Of a DNA stretch of 30,937 nt, positions 13,278-22,201 are shown in pieces. Source of the DNA: F23-B02 sp963640555 (GTDB taxonomy: Bacteria > Bacillota > Clostridia > Oscillospirales > Oscillospiraceae). Position numbers and translations under genes: made by a program. The notes beneath the pieces were generated by a model that worked only from the letters and a program-made list of their open reading frames with translations, searched no databases and was not told the DNA's origin. The stretch spans positions 1 through 30,937 of the forward strand of contig CAVHZB010000016.1 of the NCBI GenBank assembly GCA_963640555.1, read 5' to 3'. Positions within the stretch are counted from its first letter, which is position 1; each line of letters begins with the position of its first letter.

Positions 13278-14360
13278 ATGAAAAAAAGGACGCATGTTGA
13301 AAACGAAATATTGAGGCTTGTCCGCAACTGGATGATACTGCTGCTCATTTTGGGCGCTGCATGGGTGCTGTGCTCATCGCTCAGCCATGTCGGGACCACC
13401 GACAGCTTCGTACCGATGGTGTTTATTCTTGCGGTGCTCGTCGTATCTCTGCTGACGGACGGATATGCTTACGGTGTGATCTCGTCGATCATAAGCGTTA
13501 TCGGCGTCAACTACGCCTTCACTTACCCGTATATGAAGCTCAACTTCTCCATATACGGCTACCCGATAACCTTTATCACCATGCTTGCCGTTTCGCTGGT
13601 CATCTCAACGCTCACCACCCGCTCGCGTGAGCAGGAAAAGCTAAGGCACGAGGCGGCTCAGGCACAGCTTCGCGCCGATCTTCTGAGAGCGATATCTCAT
13701 GATCTCAGGACGCCGCTGACCTCGATAATCGGATCTATAGACACCGTGATGAACGAGGACGAGCGCCTTTCCCACGATGCCCGCATCGAGCTTCTGGACG
13801 ATGCCAAGCAGGACGCCGAATGGCTCGTGCGTATGGTGGAAAACCTTCTGTCAATAACGCGTGTAAGCGGCACGGAGCAGACGAGCATAGAAAAAAGCCC
13901 AGAGCTTGTCGAGGAAATAGTAGGCGAGTGCATTTCAAACTTCAAAAAGCGATACCCCGATGTCCACCTGACGGTGAAGATACCGGTTGAGCCGGTGCTC
14001 GTGAGCGTTGATGCGATGCTTATAGAGCAGGTGCTCACAAATCTGCTTGACAATGCCGTCAAGCATGCCGAGGGTATGACCGAGATATTGGTCGATGTTC
14101 ATACCTCCGGCGGGCAGATGCATTTCTGCGTTTCCGACAACGGCGCCGGACTCGATCCGGACATCATTCCGGTCCTGTTTCGCGGTCAGATAGATCCCGC
14201 CGACGGGAAATCGTTTGACAGCAACCGTTTCCGCGGCATAGGTCTTGCGGCGTGTCAGGCAATAGTTTCCGCCCACGGCGGCACAATAAGCGGCAAAAAC
14301 AAGCCTTCGGGCGGCGCAATATTTGAATTTATAATTCCTATGGAGGATAACGATCAATGA
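13278..14360 (+). CDS. KdpD-like sensor histidine kinase (short form)
   Basis: 360 residues. Four membrane spans (about 18-36, 44-60, 62-82, 95-112) correspond to the DUF4118 region of KdpD, followed by a HisKA domain with H141 in AISHDLRTPLTS, and HATPase motifs NLLDNAVKHAE (N box), DNGAGL (G1) and GIGLAACQAIVSAHGG (G2). The N-terminal KdpD and universal-stress domains of full-length KdpD are absent, and no kdpFABC genes are near, so potassium sensing is doubtful. The ATG has no ribosome site. The extended -10 element ends 6 bases before it, so the message is probably leaderless. It overlaps the response regulator by ATGA. Confidence 0.9.
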   Translation: MKKRTHVENEILRLVRNWMILLLILGAAWVLCSSLSHVGTTDSFVPMVFILAVLVVSLLTDGYAYGVISSIISVIGVNYAFTYPYMKLNFSIYGYPITFITMLAVSLVISTLTTRSREQEKLRHEAAQAQLRADLLRAISHDLRTPLTSIIGSIDTVMNEDERLSHDARIELLDDAKQDAEWLVRMVENLLSITRVSGTEQTSIEKSPELVEEIVGECISNFKKRYPDVHLTVKIPVEPVLVSVDAMLIEQVLTNLLDNAVKHAEGMTEILVDVHTSGGQMHFCVSDNGAGLDPDIIPVLFRGQIDPADGKSFDSNRFRGIGLAACQAIVSAHGGTISGKNKPSGGAIFEFIIPMEDNDQ

Positions 14361-15064
14361 ATATACGGGATAAGATACTTATCGTTGAGGATGAGCGCAG
14401 CATCACGAACTTTCTGCGTACCATTTTGACTTCGAACGATTATGATGTCATAATCGCCCGCTCGGGTGCCGAGGCATATTCCATGATAACCTCGCACTGT
14501 CCGGACCTTATAATCCTCGATCTCGGACTTCCGGATATAGACGGGCTGCAGATAATAAAATCCGTGCGTGAATGGACGCTGCTGCCGATAGTCGTAGTGT
14601 CCGCCAGAGCGCATGAGCGCGACAAGGTCGAGGCACTCGATCTCGGCGCGGATGATTATATAACAAAGCCGTTCGGCGCAGGTGAGCTGCTCGCGCGCAT
14701 CCGCACCGCTATCCGCCACACCCGCACGGGTCTTGCAAACGAGACGATAGCCACTACCGGAAAGTTCAAGGCCGGCGAGCTTGAGATAGACTATGACAAG
14801 CATCAGGTGCTCATAAACGGGCAGAATGCGGGGCTGACGCAGAACGAATACAAGATAGTAGCACTGCTGGGCAAGTGTGCGGGCAAGGTGCTGACATATG
14901 ACTACATCATAAAAGAGCTGTGGGGTCCCGGCACGAGGGGCAACAATCAGTCCCTGCGCGTTCACATGGCGAATATCCGCCGCAAAATCGAGAAAAATCC
15001 CGCCGAGCCGCAGTATATCTTCACCGAGATCGGTGTAGGCTACCGAATGGTCGAGGGCGACTGA
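14357..15064 (+). CDS. KdpE-like response regulator (OmpR family)
   Basis: 235 residues. The receiver domain (about 5-120) carries the acidic pair E11-D12, the phosphoacceptor D55 in LDLGLPD, and Lys in TKPFG. The C-terminal winged-helix DNA-binding domain (about 135-232) has the OmpR-type ending YIFTEIGVGYRM. Its start overlaps the kinase stop (ATGA), so they form a cognate pair. Direct repeats with the same 11-base spacing occur before the kinase gene and before the next gene downstream, which are plausible binding sites for autoregulation and for yitT control. Function in potassium or another stress cannot be told from sequence. Confidence 0.93.
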   Translation: MNIRDKILIVEDERSITNFLRTILTSNDYDVIIARSGAEAYSMITSHCPDLIILDLGLPDIDGLQIIKSVREWTLLPIVVVSARAHERDKVEALDLGADDYITKPFGAGELLARIRTAIRHTRTGLANETIATTGKFKAGELEIDYDKHQVLINGQNAGLTQNEYKIVALLGKCAGKVLTYDYIIKELWGPGTRGNNQSLRVHMANIRRKIEKNPAEPQYIFTEIGVGYRMVEGD

Positions 15065-15069
15065 AATAA

Positions 15070-15113
15070 TTTACCCTCAGTTTACTAAATCTCATATTTA
15101 TCTGCGGTATAAT
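15070..15113 (+). promoter_or_regulatory. yitT promoter with an 11-bp-spaced direct repeat
   Basis: TTTACCCT (15070-15077) and TTTACTAA (15081-15088) lie upstream of TATAAT (15108-15113). The second repeat overlaps the -35 position, matching the layout before the kinase gene. Confidence 0.45.
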
Positions 15114-15142
15114 GTATGACATATATTATACCGCAATTTTTT
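15104..15142 (+). terminator. Hairpin with T tract after the response regulator, overlapping the yitT -10
   Basis: Perfect 10-bp inverted repeat GCGGTATAAT/ATTATACCGC (15104-15113 with 15125-15134) followed by AATTTTTT. The left arm contains the TATAAT used by the downstream gene, so only read-through RNA carries the whole hairpin. Confidence 0.55.
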
Positions 15143-15158
15143 GATGAAGGTGGATCGA

Positions 15159-16031
15159 ATGAAATACTTTTTGAAGGAACACCTGTTTCCTGTGATCATG
15201 CTGCTCGTCGGCGCGGGATGTGCGGCATTTTCGATCGAATGCTTCCTTATTCCGAACACGATACTTGACGGCGGCGTGACCGGTGTCAGCATGATGATAA
15301 ATTACCTGTCGGGCATCCGGCTGAGCATACTTGTCATCGTCATAAACATTCCGTTTTTCTTCGTCGGCTACAAGGCGCTCGGCAAGCGCTTTCTCGCGCG
15401 CGCCGTTATCGCAATGGCGGCGTTTTCCGCCTTTCTCGAGCTTTTCAAGCTTGTCCCCACCGTTACAAGCTCGGAGCTGCTGGCAGTGGTGTTCGGCGGA
15501 GTCCTGCTCGGCATAGGCGTCGGCACGGTGCTGCGTCACGGCGGCTGCCTTGACGGGACCGAGATAGCCGCAATGCTGCTTTCCAAAAATGTCAGCGCGT
15601 CGACCGGTCAGATCATATTCGTGATAAACATTTTCATATATGTCACTGCCGGAGTGCTCTTCGGCTGGGACAGGGCAATGCTCTCGCTGCTCACCTACTT
15701 CATAACCTTTAAGATAATCGACATCGTTCAGGAGGGCATGGAGCAGGCAAAGGCAGCCCTGATAATAACCGAGCACGCACAGGAGCTTGCCGACACAATA
15801 TACCAGCGCCTCGGGCGCACCTGCACATTCATAAACGCCGAAGGGCTTGTGTCCGGAAGCGGAAAAACCGTTTTGTACTGCGTTATCACCCGAGTTGAGG
15901 TAAACCAGCTCAAGCAGATAATAAGTCAGGCGGATGTCAGCGCGTTCGTCACCATTTCCGAGGTGTCCGAGATCATCGGAAATCACATCAAAAACAGCAA
16001 AGCCATTGACGAAAAGACCGATGCACAGTAA
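15159..16031 (+). CDS. YitT family membrane protein (DUF2179)
   Basis: 290 residues from the ATG at 15159, with AAGGTGG 5 bases upstream; in-frame starts at 15141 and 15144 overlap that site. The N-terminal two thirds have 5-6 membrane spans with the YitT signatures FLIPNTILDGGVTGVSMM and VGTVLRHGGCLDGTEI. The C-terminal DUF2179 domain (about 205-285) is soluble and ferredoxin-like, containing GLVSGSGKTVLYCVITRVE. The family is widespread in Firmicutes; transport activity is suspected but substrates are unproven. It follows the two-component pair and has its own candidate promoter sharing the direct-repeat motif, so it may be a target of that system. Confidence 0.9.
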   Translation: MKYFLKEHLFPVIMLLVGAGCAAFSIECFLIPNTILDGGVTGVSMMINYLSGIRLSILVIVINIPFFFVGYKALGKRFLARAVIAMAAFSAFLELFKLVPTVTSSELLAVVFGGVLLGIGVGTVLRHGGCLDGTEIAAMLLSKNVSASTGQIIFVINIFIYVTAGVLFGWDRAMLSLLTYFITFKIIDIVQEGMEQAKAALIITEHAQELADTIYQRLGRTCTFINAEGLVSGSGKTVLYCVITRVEVNQLKQIISQADVSAFVTISEVSEIIGNHIKNSKAIDEKTDAQ

Positions 16032-16060
16032 AATGGCTGCATGACATGGAGGACTTGGAT

Positions 16061-16546
16061 ATGGATAAACGCAAAAGCAAGGAAAATTATTATCTCGATA
16101 TAGCGGATGCCGTGTTGCAGCGCTCGACCTGTCTGAGGCGTATGTACGGTGCGATAATCGTCAGAAACGACGAGATCATTTCCACCGGCTACAACGGCGC
16201 ACCGCGCGGTCGAGTCAACTGTACCGATGCCGGAAGGTGTGCACGGGTGGAAATGAAGATACCGTCCGGCGAGAGGTACGAGCTGTGCCGCAGTGTTCAC
16301 GCGGAGGCAAACGCCATAATCTCTGCGTCCCGCCGCGATATGATAGGTTCAACGCTGTACCTTGTCGGGCGCGATGCACAGACCGGCGAGCTTTTGAGAA
16401 ATGCAACGAGCTGTTCTATGTGCCGGCGTCAGGTCATAAACGCAGGCATCGAAAGAGTCATAATCCGCACCGGCGAGAGCGACTTCTCGGTCGTTCCTGT
16501 CGAGGATTGGGTAAAGGATGACGACTCGACCTTCTGGATACAATGA
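16061..16546 (+). CDS. dCMP deaminase family protein (ComEB-like)
   Basis: 161 residues from the ATG at 16061, with GGAGG 8 bases upstream. It has the zinc-dependent cytidine/deoxycytidylate deaminase fold: the catalytic HAE motif at 80-82 and the zinc ligands C118 and C121 in CSMC. Additional Cys and His residues at about 54-76 (NCTDAGRC, LCRSVH) match the second zinc site seen in many dCMP deaminases. It deaminates dCMP to dUMP for dTTP supply; in Bacillus the homologue is the competence-operon gene comEB. The start lies 29 bases after the yitT stop, so it is probably cotranscribed. A perfect terminator follows. Confidence 0.9.
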   Translation: MDKRKSKENYYLDIADAVLQRSTCLRRMYGAIIVRNDEIISTGYNGAPRGRVNCTDAGRCARVEMKIPSGERYELCRSVHAEANAIISASRRDMIGSTLYLVGRDAQTGELLRNATSCSMCRRQVINAGIERVIIRTGESDFSVVPVEDWVKDDDSTFWIQ

Positions 16547-16552
16547 TAAAGT

Positions 16553-16584
16553 AAAAAAGCACGGAGCCGGCTCCGTGCTTTTTT
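16553..16584 (+). terminator. Terminator after dCMP deaminase
   Basis: A 32-base perfect palindrome (AAAAAAGCACGGAGCC and its complement) ending in six Ts. It may work in both directions. Confidence 0.9.
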
Positions 16585-16602
16585 GCACATCACATTGAAA
16601 AA

Positions 16603-16627
16603 CCGCCGCTCGATGAGCGGCGGCTTT
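16603..16627 (-). terminator. Terminator of the symporter gene
   Basis: 8-bp stem CCGCCGCT/AGCGGCGG (16603-16610 with 16616-16623), 5-base loop, with TTTTT following on the minus strand. Confidence 0.75.
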
Positions 16628-16656
16628 ATTAAGCTTAGTTTATTTCTGTTCGGTTA

Positions 16657-18216
16657 TCAGAGGAAGAAGCTCGTTATCTGGCCATACAGAACAAGGATCA
16701 TGCCGACAGGAGTGATGATCTTATAGCACGCGGTGAAGAACGGGCGGCCCCAGAACTTGTGTCCGGAGGACTCACATTCATCAATAACGAAGTCGAGTTT
16801 CAGCACATAGCCTATCAGGATACACATTACCAGTGCGCCGAGCGGCATCATGATACCTTCGGAGAACACATCGTAGAAGTCGAGCCAGTCACCGTTCCAG
16901 GTCTTGGCCGTCTTCAGATAGTAGGTCTGGGATGCATCGAAGGCTTCGCCCTCCTCAACGGCGGTATAGATCCCGTCGTCACCGAGGGTGTAATAAGTAG
17001 TACCCTTCTCAAATGCGGTTAAATCTTCGGCTTCACCCCAGTTCATGCCGAGGATCTCGGCGGGAGTGCCGAGTGCTGCACCGCCGTTTACTCCGGCACC
17101 AAGACCGTCAAGGCAGGTGGGCAGGCAGAACACGAAGATGATGCAGGCGGCGAGGATAGCGTACTTTTTGCGTCCGGGAGCCTTGCCCTGCTCGACATTC
17201 TTGTCGACCTTGTAAGCGGTGATGACCTCAAGCAGCGAGATCGAGGAGGTTATTGCGGCGATAAATACGAGGGTGTAGAACAGGAAGCCCATGATATTGC
17301 CGACGTAACCCATGTTGTGGAATACTTCCTGCATGGACTTGAAGAGAAGTCCGGGGCCTGCGCCGGCGTTGCTGCCGAGGAAGGCAAAGCAGGCGGGAAC
17401 GACGACCATTGCGGCCATGATTGCGACGGTGGTATCGCTGATGACAACGATAAGTGCATTCTTCTGAATGCTTTCCTTCTTCTGAAGGTAAGAGCCGTAA
17501 GTGATCATGGCGCCCATGCCGAGGGACAGTGAGAAGAACATCTGACCTGCGGCGCTCTTGAGAACGAGCATCCAGTTCTCCTTGAGCGGGGAGAGATCCC
17601 AGCCGAAGATGAACTTGTAGCCCTCGCCTGCGCCGGGCTGGCATGCGACATAGATGATGATGATGATGAGCATCACGAACAGGGCGGGCATACCGACCTT
17701 GCAGAACTTCTCTATGCCCTCGCCGATACCGCCTGCGACGATCGCAACGTTCAGTGCGATGAAGATGGCCGTCCAGAGTATCATGCTGCCGCCGTTCATA
17801 ATCAAGGTACCGAAGAAGTCGGAGATGTTTTCGACATTCCAGGTGTTCCAGCCGAAGATGGCCGTCAGGTAGCCGACTGCATAGCGCATTACCATGCCGC
17901 CGAGGACGAAGTAGAAGCACAGGACCAGGAAGGGGCAGATAACTGCCATGTATCCGAGCCAGGTGTACTTCTTGCTGAGCTTGCGGTAAGCTGCGATCGG
18001 GCTCAGGCCGGTCTTACGGCCTATGCAGAACTCGCCGACCATGACGGCGAAGCCTACGAATACGCCCAGTGCAAGATAAACCAGCAGGAAGGCGAAGCCG
18101 CCGTATGCGCTTATCTTGTACGGGAAGCCCCAGATGTTGCCCAGACCGACCGCCGAGCCGACGGCAGCCATCAGGAAACCAAAGTTGGAGCCAAAAGAGT
18201 CGCGATTGTTTTCCAT
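16657..18216 (-). CDS. Sodium:neurotransmitter symporter family (NSS/SNF) transporter
   Basis: 519 residues with 11-12 predicted spans. The first span holds the sodium/substrate motif AAVGSAVGLGNIWGFPY of the LeuT-fold NSS family, and the VGEFCIGRKTGLSP loop follows. Bacterial members import amino acids with sodium. The ATG at 18216 has GGAGAG upstream. An unusual insert occupies about residues 402-437 (DNA 16906-17013), before the last two spans: FEKGTTYYTL...FDASQTYYLKT, two TYY units like those of secreted or phage surface proteins. It should lie in an extramembrane loop. The gene is monocistronic with its own promoter and terminator. The substrate is unknown. Confidence 0.92.
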   Translation of the reverse strand: MENNRDSFGSNFGFLMAAVGSAVGLGNIWGFPYKISAYGGFAFLLVYLALGVFVGFAVMVGEFCIGRKTGLSPIAAYRKLSKKYTWLGYMAVICPFLVLCFYFVLGGMVMRYAVGYLTAIFGWNTWNVENISDFFGTLIMNGGSMILWTAIFIALNVAIVAGGIGEGIEKFCKVGMPALFVMLIIIIIYVACQPGAGEGYKFIFGWDLSPLKENWMLVLKSAAGQMFFSLSLGMGAMITYGSYLQKKESIQKNALIVVISDTTVAIMAAMVVVPACFAFLGSNAGAGPGLLFKSMQEVFHNMGYVGNIMGFLFYTLVFIAAITSSISLLEVITAYKVDKNVEQGKAPGRKKYAILAACIIFVFCLPTCLDGLGAGVNGGAALGTPAEILGMNWGEAEDLTAFEKGTTYYTLGDDGIYTAVEEGEAFDASQTYYLKTAKTWNGDWLDFYDVFSEGIMMPLGALVMCILIGYVLKLDFVIDECESSGHKFWGRPFFTACYKIITPVGMILVLYGQITSFFL

Positions 18217-18524
18217 TACTATCTCTCCTTTTTAATAATGCTTTCGCTGTTGATAATTTTATCTGTTAAAAAATTGATTACAATAAGTTTACGCCGATAT
18301 TAACTTAACTTTAATGTCAACGACAGCGAGCTTTACAGACTGTTAATATAATTGTCCCTCACCGGTTAAGACTGCTATAACGCTCCGCCATAGACCGTTA
18401 ACGCGCTAAACACCCAAATTACTAATAGTTAAATTCATGACGATTGAGGGACAGGTTTTATGCAGACATAGTACACAGCATTATTAAATTGGAGAAAATG
18501 AGGCGGCGCGGCAGGCGAAAATAA
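18217..18524. other. 308-base intergenic region, no gene
   Basis: Contains the symporter promoter at its left. The remainder has a 9-bp inverted repeat TGTCCCTCA/TGAGGGACA (18353-18361 and 18445-18453) and several GTTAA words of both orientations. No coding frame and no clear terminator for the ABC operon were found. Confidence 0.5.
18256..18283 (-). promoter_or_regulatory. Promoter of the symporter gene
   Basis: Minus-strand TTGTAA (18278-18283), 16-base spacer, TAAAAT (18256-18261). Confidence 0.5.
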
Positions 18525-20414
18525 TTATTCCAACTCAAACGCACCCGTATAGAGCTGATAATAAGTACCTTTTTCGGATATCAGCTTATCGTGGCTGCCC
18601 CGCTCGATTATTTTTCCGTGGTCGAGCACCATTATGACATCCGAGTTCTGAACTGTCGACAGCCGATGGGCGATGACAAACACCGTGCGCCCCTCCATGA
18701 GCTTATCCATGCCGTTCTGCACAAGCGCCTCGGTGCGGGTATCTATGGACGAGGTCGCCTCGTCAAGTATCATGACGGGCGGATCGGATACGGCAGCGCG
18801 GGCGATCGAAATGAGCTGGCGCTGTCCCTGCGACAGACCGCTGCCGTCGCCGCTGAGGACGGTGTCGTAGCCCTCAGGCAGCATACGTATAAATCCGTCG
18901 GCATTTGCAAGCTTTGCCGCTGCGATGCACTGCTCGTCGCTTGCCTCCGGATTGCCGTAGCGGATGTTTTCCATGACCGTTCCGGTAAAGAGGTTGACAT
19001 CCTGGAGCACTATGCCGAGGCTCCGGCGCAGATCCGCTTTCTTTATTTTATTTATGTTTATGCCGTCATAGCGGATCTTTCCGTCGGCAATGTCATAGAA
19101 CCGGTTAATAAGGTTCGTTATCGTCGTTTTTCCGGCGCCGGTCGCTCCGACGAACGCGATCTTCTGCCCCGGCTCGGCATAAAGAGTTATATCATGCAGA
19201 ACCGGCTTGCCCTGCGTGTACTCAAAATCTACATGGTCGAAAACGATGTGCCCCTTGAGCTCGGTATAGGTCAGCGTGCCGTCGCCATGAGGGTGTCTCC
19301 ATGCCCACAGACCGGTATGCTCCGTCGTTTCGGTGATAACGCCGTTTTCCTCCTTTGCGTTTACGAGCGTGACATAGCCGTCGTCGGTTTCGGGCTGTTC
19401 GTCCATAAAGTCAAATATGCGCTGCGCACCGGCAAGAGCCATAATGATGGAGTTGAACTGGTTTGCTATCTGCGATATCGGGTTTGTAAAGCTTCGCGAA
19501 AGGTTAAGGAAGGATGCTATCATTCCCAACGTCATGGTATTGAAGCCAAACAGACCGAGGTTATTCACGCCTGCAATAGCCATATATGCGCCCAGCACCG
19601 CAATTATTACATACTGCAAATATCCGAGCGTATTCATCATAGGCATCATTGCGTTGGCGTTGCCGTTTGCCTTTGCGGAATTTTCCGCCCACTTCTCGTT
19701 GCGGCGGCGGAGCTCCTGCTTTGCCTGAGGCTCATGGCAGAATACCTTTATGACCTTTTGCCCGTTCACCATCTCCTCGACGAATGAATCAAGGTCCGCA
19801 AGCGTTGTCTGCTGGGCGGCAAAATATTTTCCGCTGCGTGCAGCCACCGCCTTGACTATCTGCATGACGAGCACCATAACGACGCAGACAACGATCGTCA
19901 GCCACACGCTGATATACAGCATACAGAAAAACACGGCGACAATAGTGCAGACAGATGTTATCAGCTGCGCCATGGACTGGGCGATCATCTGCCGGAGCGT
20001 GTCGGTATCGTTTGTATAAAGGCTCATGATATCGCCGTTTGTCCGTGAATCGAAATAGCGTATCGGAAGGCTCTGCATTTTTGTGAACATCTCGTCGCGG
20101 ATGGTCTTGAGCATGCTCTGGGCGACCGTGACCATCCGGCGATTGTATATAAGCGTTGCGAGCGTGCCGACGGCATAAATAATGCCTATCACCGCAAGCG
20201 CTTTTATAAGGCCGCTGTAATCCGGCACGGTCTGGCTGAGCATCGGCACGATGTAATCGTCAATAAGCTGCTGCAAAAACATTGCCGATGCCGCACCTGC
20301 AAGCGCGCTTAAAATTATGCACACGGTCACCAGTACAAGCGTTGCACGATACGGCTTCATATAGCCGAGCAGCCGCCTGACCGTTTTCGGATCAAACCGT
20401 TCCTTCTTTTTCAT
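18525..20414 (-). CDS. Heterodimeric ABC exporter subunit, catalytic-site half
   Basis: 629 residues: a six-span exporter domain (about 20-335) and a nucleotide-binding domain (about 388-625). Walker A is GATGAGKT (423-430) and Walker B ends in LDEATSSID with catalytic E552. The signature motif is LSQGQ (527-531) rather than LSGGQ. An extra segment (about 351-387) precedes the ATPase domain, as in several Firmicute YfiC/LmrD-like proteins. The partner subunit has Asp in place of the catalytic Glu, so the pair has one active and one degenerate ATP site, as in LmrCD, BmrCD and TM287/288. The start overlaps the partner's stop by ATGA. Likely a multidrug or lipid exporter under MarR control. Confidence 0.93.
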   Translation of the reverse strand: MKKKERFDPKTVRRLLGYMKPYRATLVLVTVCIILSALAGAASAMFLQQLIDDYIVPMLSQTVPDYSGLIKALAVIGIIYAVGTLATLIYNRRMVTVAQSMLKTIRDEMFTKMQSLPIRYFDSRTNGDIMSLYTNDTDTLRQMIAQSMAQLITSVCTIVAVFFCMLYISVWLTIVVCVVMVLVMQIVKAVAARSGKYFAAQQTTLADLDSFVEEMVNGQKVIKVFCHEPQAKQELRRRNEKWAENSAKANGNANAMMPMMNTLGYLQYVIIAVLGAYMAIAGVNNLGLFGFNTMTLGMIASFLNLSRSFTNPISQIANQFNSIIMALAGAQRIFDFMDEQPETDDGYVTLVNAKEENGVITETTEHTGLWAWRHPHGDGTLTYTELKGHIVFDHVDFEYTQGKPVLHDITLYAEPGQKIAFVGATGAGKTTITNLINRFYDIADGKIRYDGININKIKKADLRRSLGIVLQDVNLFTGTVMENIRYGNPEASDEQCIAAAKLANADGFIRMLPEGYDTVLSGDGSGLSQGQRQLISIARAAVSDPPVMILDEATSSIDTRTEALVQNGMDKLMEGRTVFVIAHRLSTVQNSDVIMVLDHGKIIERGSHDKLISEKGTYYQLYTGAFELE

Positions 20415-22159
20415 TGCTCGTCATCCCCTTTCTGCTGGGACTCGTAGACCTCTTTGTATATATCGCAGCTTTCCAGCAGCTCATCGTGAGTTCCCGCCGC
20501 GTTTATCCTGCCGTCATCCATAACGATTATCATATCCGCATTCTGAACCGAGGATATGCGCTGGGCGATTATGATCTTCGTCGTATCGGGAATATATTCG
20601 GTAAGGGCTTTTTGTATCAGCGCGTCGGTATGCGTGTCGACAGCCGAGGTGGAATCGTCGAGGATGAGCACCTTGGGCTTTTTGAGAAGAGCACGGGCTA
20701 TGCACAGACGCTGCTTTTGTCCTCCGGAGACATTGACTCCGCCCTGTTCTATATATGTATCGTAGCCGTCGGGCATGGCTGATATAAATTCATCCGCCTG
20801 CGCAAGGCGGCAGGCCTGTACAAGCTCCTCATCCGAAGCGTTCTCACTGCCCCAGCGCAGGTTTTCCTTTATCGTTCCGGAAAAGAGCTCGTTTTTCTGC
20901 AGCACCATAGCAACTGCGCCGCGCAGAGTGTCAAGGTCATAGCGCCGGACATCGACGCCGCCGAGACTGACGCTGCCCTCCGACACATCGTAAAGGCGCG
21001 GTATAAGCTGCACGAGCGATGATTTTGATGAGCCCGTGCCGCCTATTATGCCGACCGTCTGTCCCGATGCAATGTGAAGATTTATATGCTCAAGCACCTT
21101 TTTATCGGCCTTGGAGGCATAGGCAAAATCAACTCCGTCATATACGATCTCGCCGTTTTTGACCTCCGTCACGGCGTTTTCGGGCTCGTTGATATCCGTT
21201 TTTTCATTAAGCAGCTCCGCAATGCGCTGCGCAGAGGAGCTTGCGATGGTTATCATGGCATAGACCATGGACAGTATCATAAGCCCCACAAGTATCTGAA
21301 TGGCGTAGGTTATGAGCGCCGTCAGGCTGCCTGTCGTCAGCCCCAGAGCGGCATTGTTGCCGCTTGCGACTATCGCCCTTGCGCCGAACCACGAGATAAG
21401 TATCATGCATGCATACATGCAGGCCTGCATAAGCGGGCTGTTGAGCGCGATCAGCCTCTCGCCTCGGGCAAAGTACTCGTAAATGTGCTGCGAAATGCCC
21501 TTGAATTTGCCTATCTCGCTGTCCTCGCGGTTGAATGATTTTACGACTCTTATGCCTCTGAGATTTTCCTGAACGACATTGTTGAGCCTGTCGTAGGTAT
21601 GGAAAACCGTTTCAAAAATGGGGTGCACGCTGCGCGTTATGAGGTACAGCGGTATTGCAAGCACGGGTATGACACCGAGGAATATGAGCGATATCCTCGG
21701 AGCTATGCGGAATGCGACTATCATTGAGAATATCAGCATGAACGGTCCTCTTATCGCCATGCGTATCAGCATCTGATATGCGTTCTGGAGGTTCGTCACA
21801 TCCGTTGTGAGTCGGGTCACGATAGATGCGGTGGAAAATTTATCAATGTTTGAAAATGCGAGGGTCTGAACATTATCGTACATATCCTGACGCAGATTGG
21901 CTGCAAAGCCCGTCGCCGCTCTCGCGCTCGTGTACGCCGAGAGCATGCCGGTAGCAAATTGCAGCATCGCAAGTACCAGCAGCGCGGCACCGTACCGCCA
22001 GACCTGCTGCATGCTGCCGGCCTCTATGCCGTTATCTATCAGATCCGCCATGCACAGCGGAATAATGATCTCAAACACGACCTCTATCGTTGAAAGAAAT
22101 ATAGTTAAAATCGAGCCTTTCTTGTGTTCCCTCAGGCTCCGTGAGAGGGTTTTTATCAT
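20411..22159 (-). CDS. Heterodimeric ABC exporter subunit, degenerate-site half
   Basis: 582 residues from the ATG at 22159, which lies 8 bases after GGAGAG; a GTG at 22168 opens the frame but overlaps that site. A six-span exporter domain (about 15-310) is followed by an ATPase domain with Walker A GGTGSSKS (373-380), signature VSGGQ (477-481) and Walker B LDDSTSAVD, where D502 replaces the catalytic Glu. This is the pattern of the noncatalytic half in heterodimeric exporters; its intact signature completes the partner's active site. It is the second gene of marR-abc-abc, 42 bases after marR. Substrate unknown; drug or amphiphile export is inferred from context. Confidence 0.93.
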   Translation of the reverse strand: MIKTLSRSLREHKKGSILTIFLSTIEVVFEIIIPLCMADLIDNGIEAGSMQQVWRYGAALLVLAMLQFATGMLSAYTSARAATGFAANLRQDMYDNVQTLAFSNIDKFSTASIVTRLTTDVTNLQNAYQMLIRMAIRGPFMLIFSMIVAFRIAPRISLIFLGVIPVLAIPLYLITRSVHPIFETVFHTYDRLNNVVQENLRGIRVVKSFNREDSEIGKFKGISQHIYEYFARGERLIALNSPLMQACMYACMILISWFGARAIVASGNNAALGLTTGSLTALITYAIQILVGLMILSMVYAMITIASSSAQRIAELLNEKTDINEPENAVTEVKNGEIVYDGVDFAYASKADKKVLEHINLHIASGQTVGIIGGTGSSKSSLVQLIPRLYDVSEGSVSLGGVDVRRYDLDTLRGAVAMVLQKNELFSGTIKENLRWGSENASDEELVQACRLAQADEFISAMPDGYDTYIEQGGVNVSGGQKQRLCIARALLKKPKVLILDDSTSAVDTHTDALIQKALTEYIPDTTKIIIAQRISSVQNADMIIVMDDGRINAAGTHDELLESCDIYKEVYESQQKGDDEQ

Positions 22160-22201
22160 ATAAAGCACTCTCCTTTTGCTGTATCATGCTGCACCTTGCT
22201 T

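Noticed and set aside
17645..17670. Short GAT repeat (gatgatgatgatga) in the symporter gene
   Set aside because: It encodes a run of Ile in a membrane span; simple codon repetition, not a functional repeat.
18217..18524. Cluster of GTTAA words as a regulator binding array
   Set aside because: The sequence is A/T-rich, and the words have irregular spacing and orientation; expected by chance.
18591..19787. A 398-codon plus-strand open frame
   Set aside because: Antisense to the ABC exporter subunit with intact Walker motifs. No ribosome site or family resemblance.
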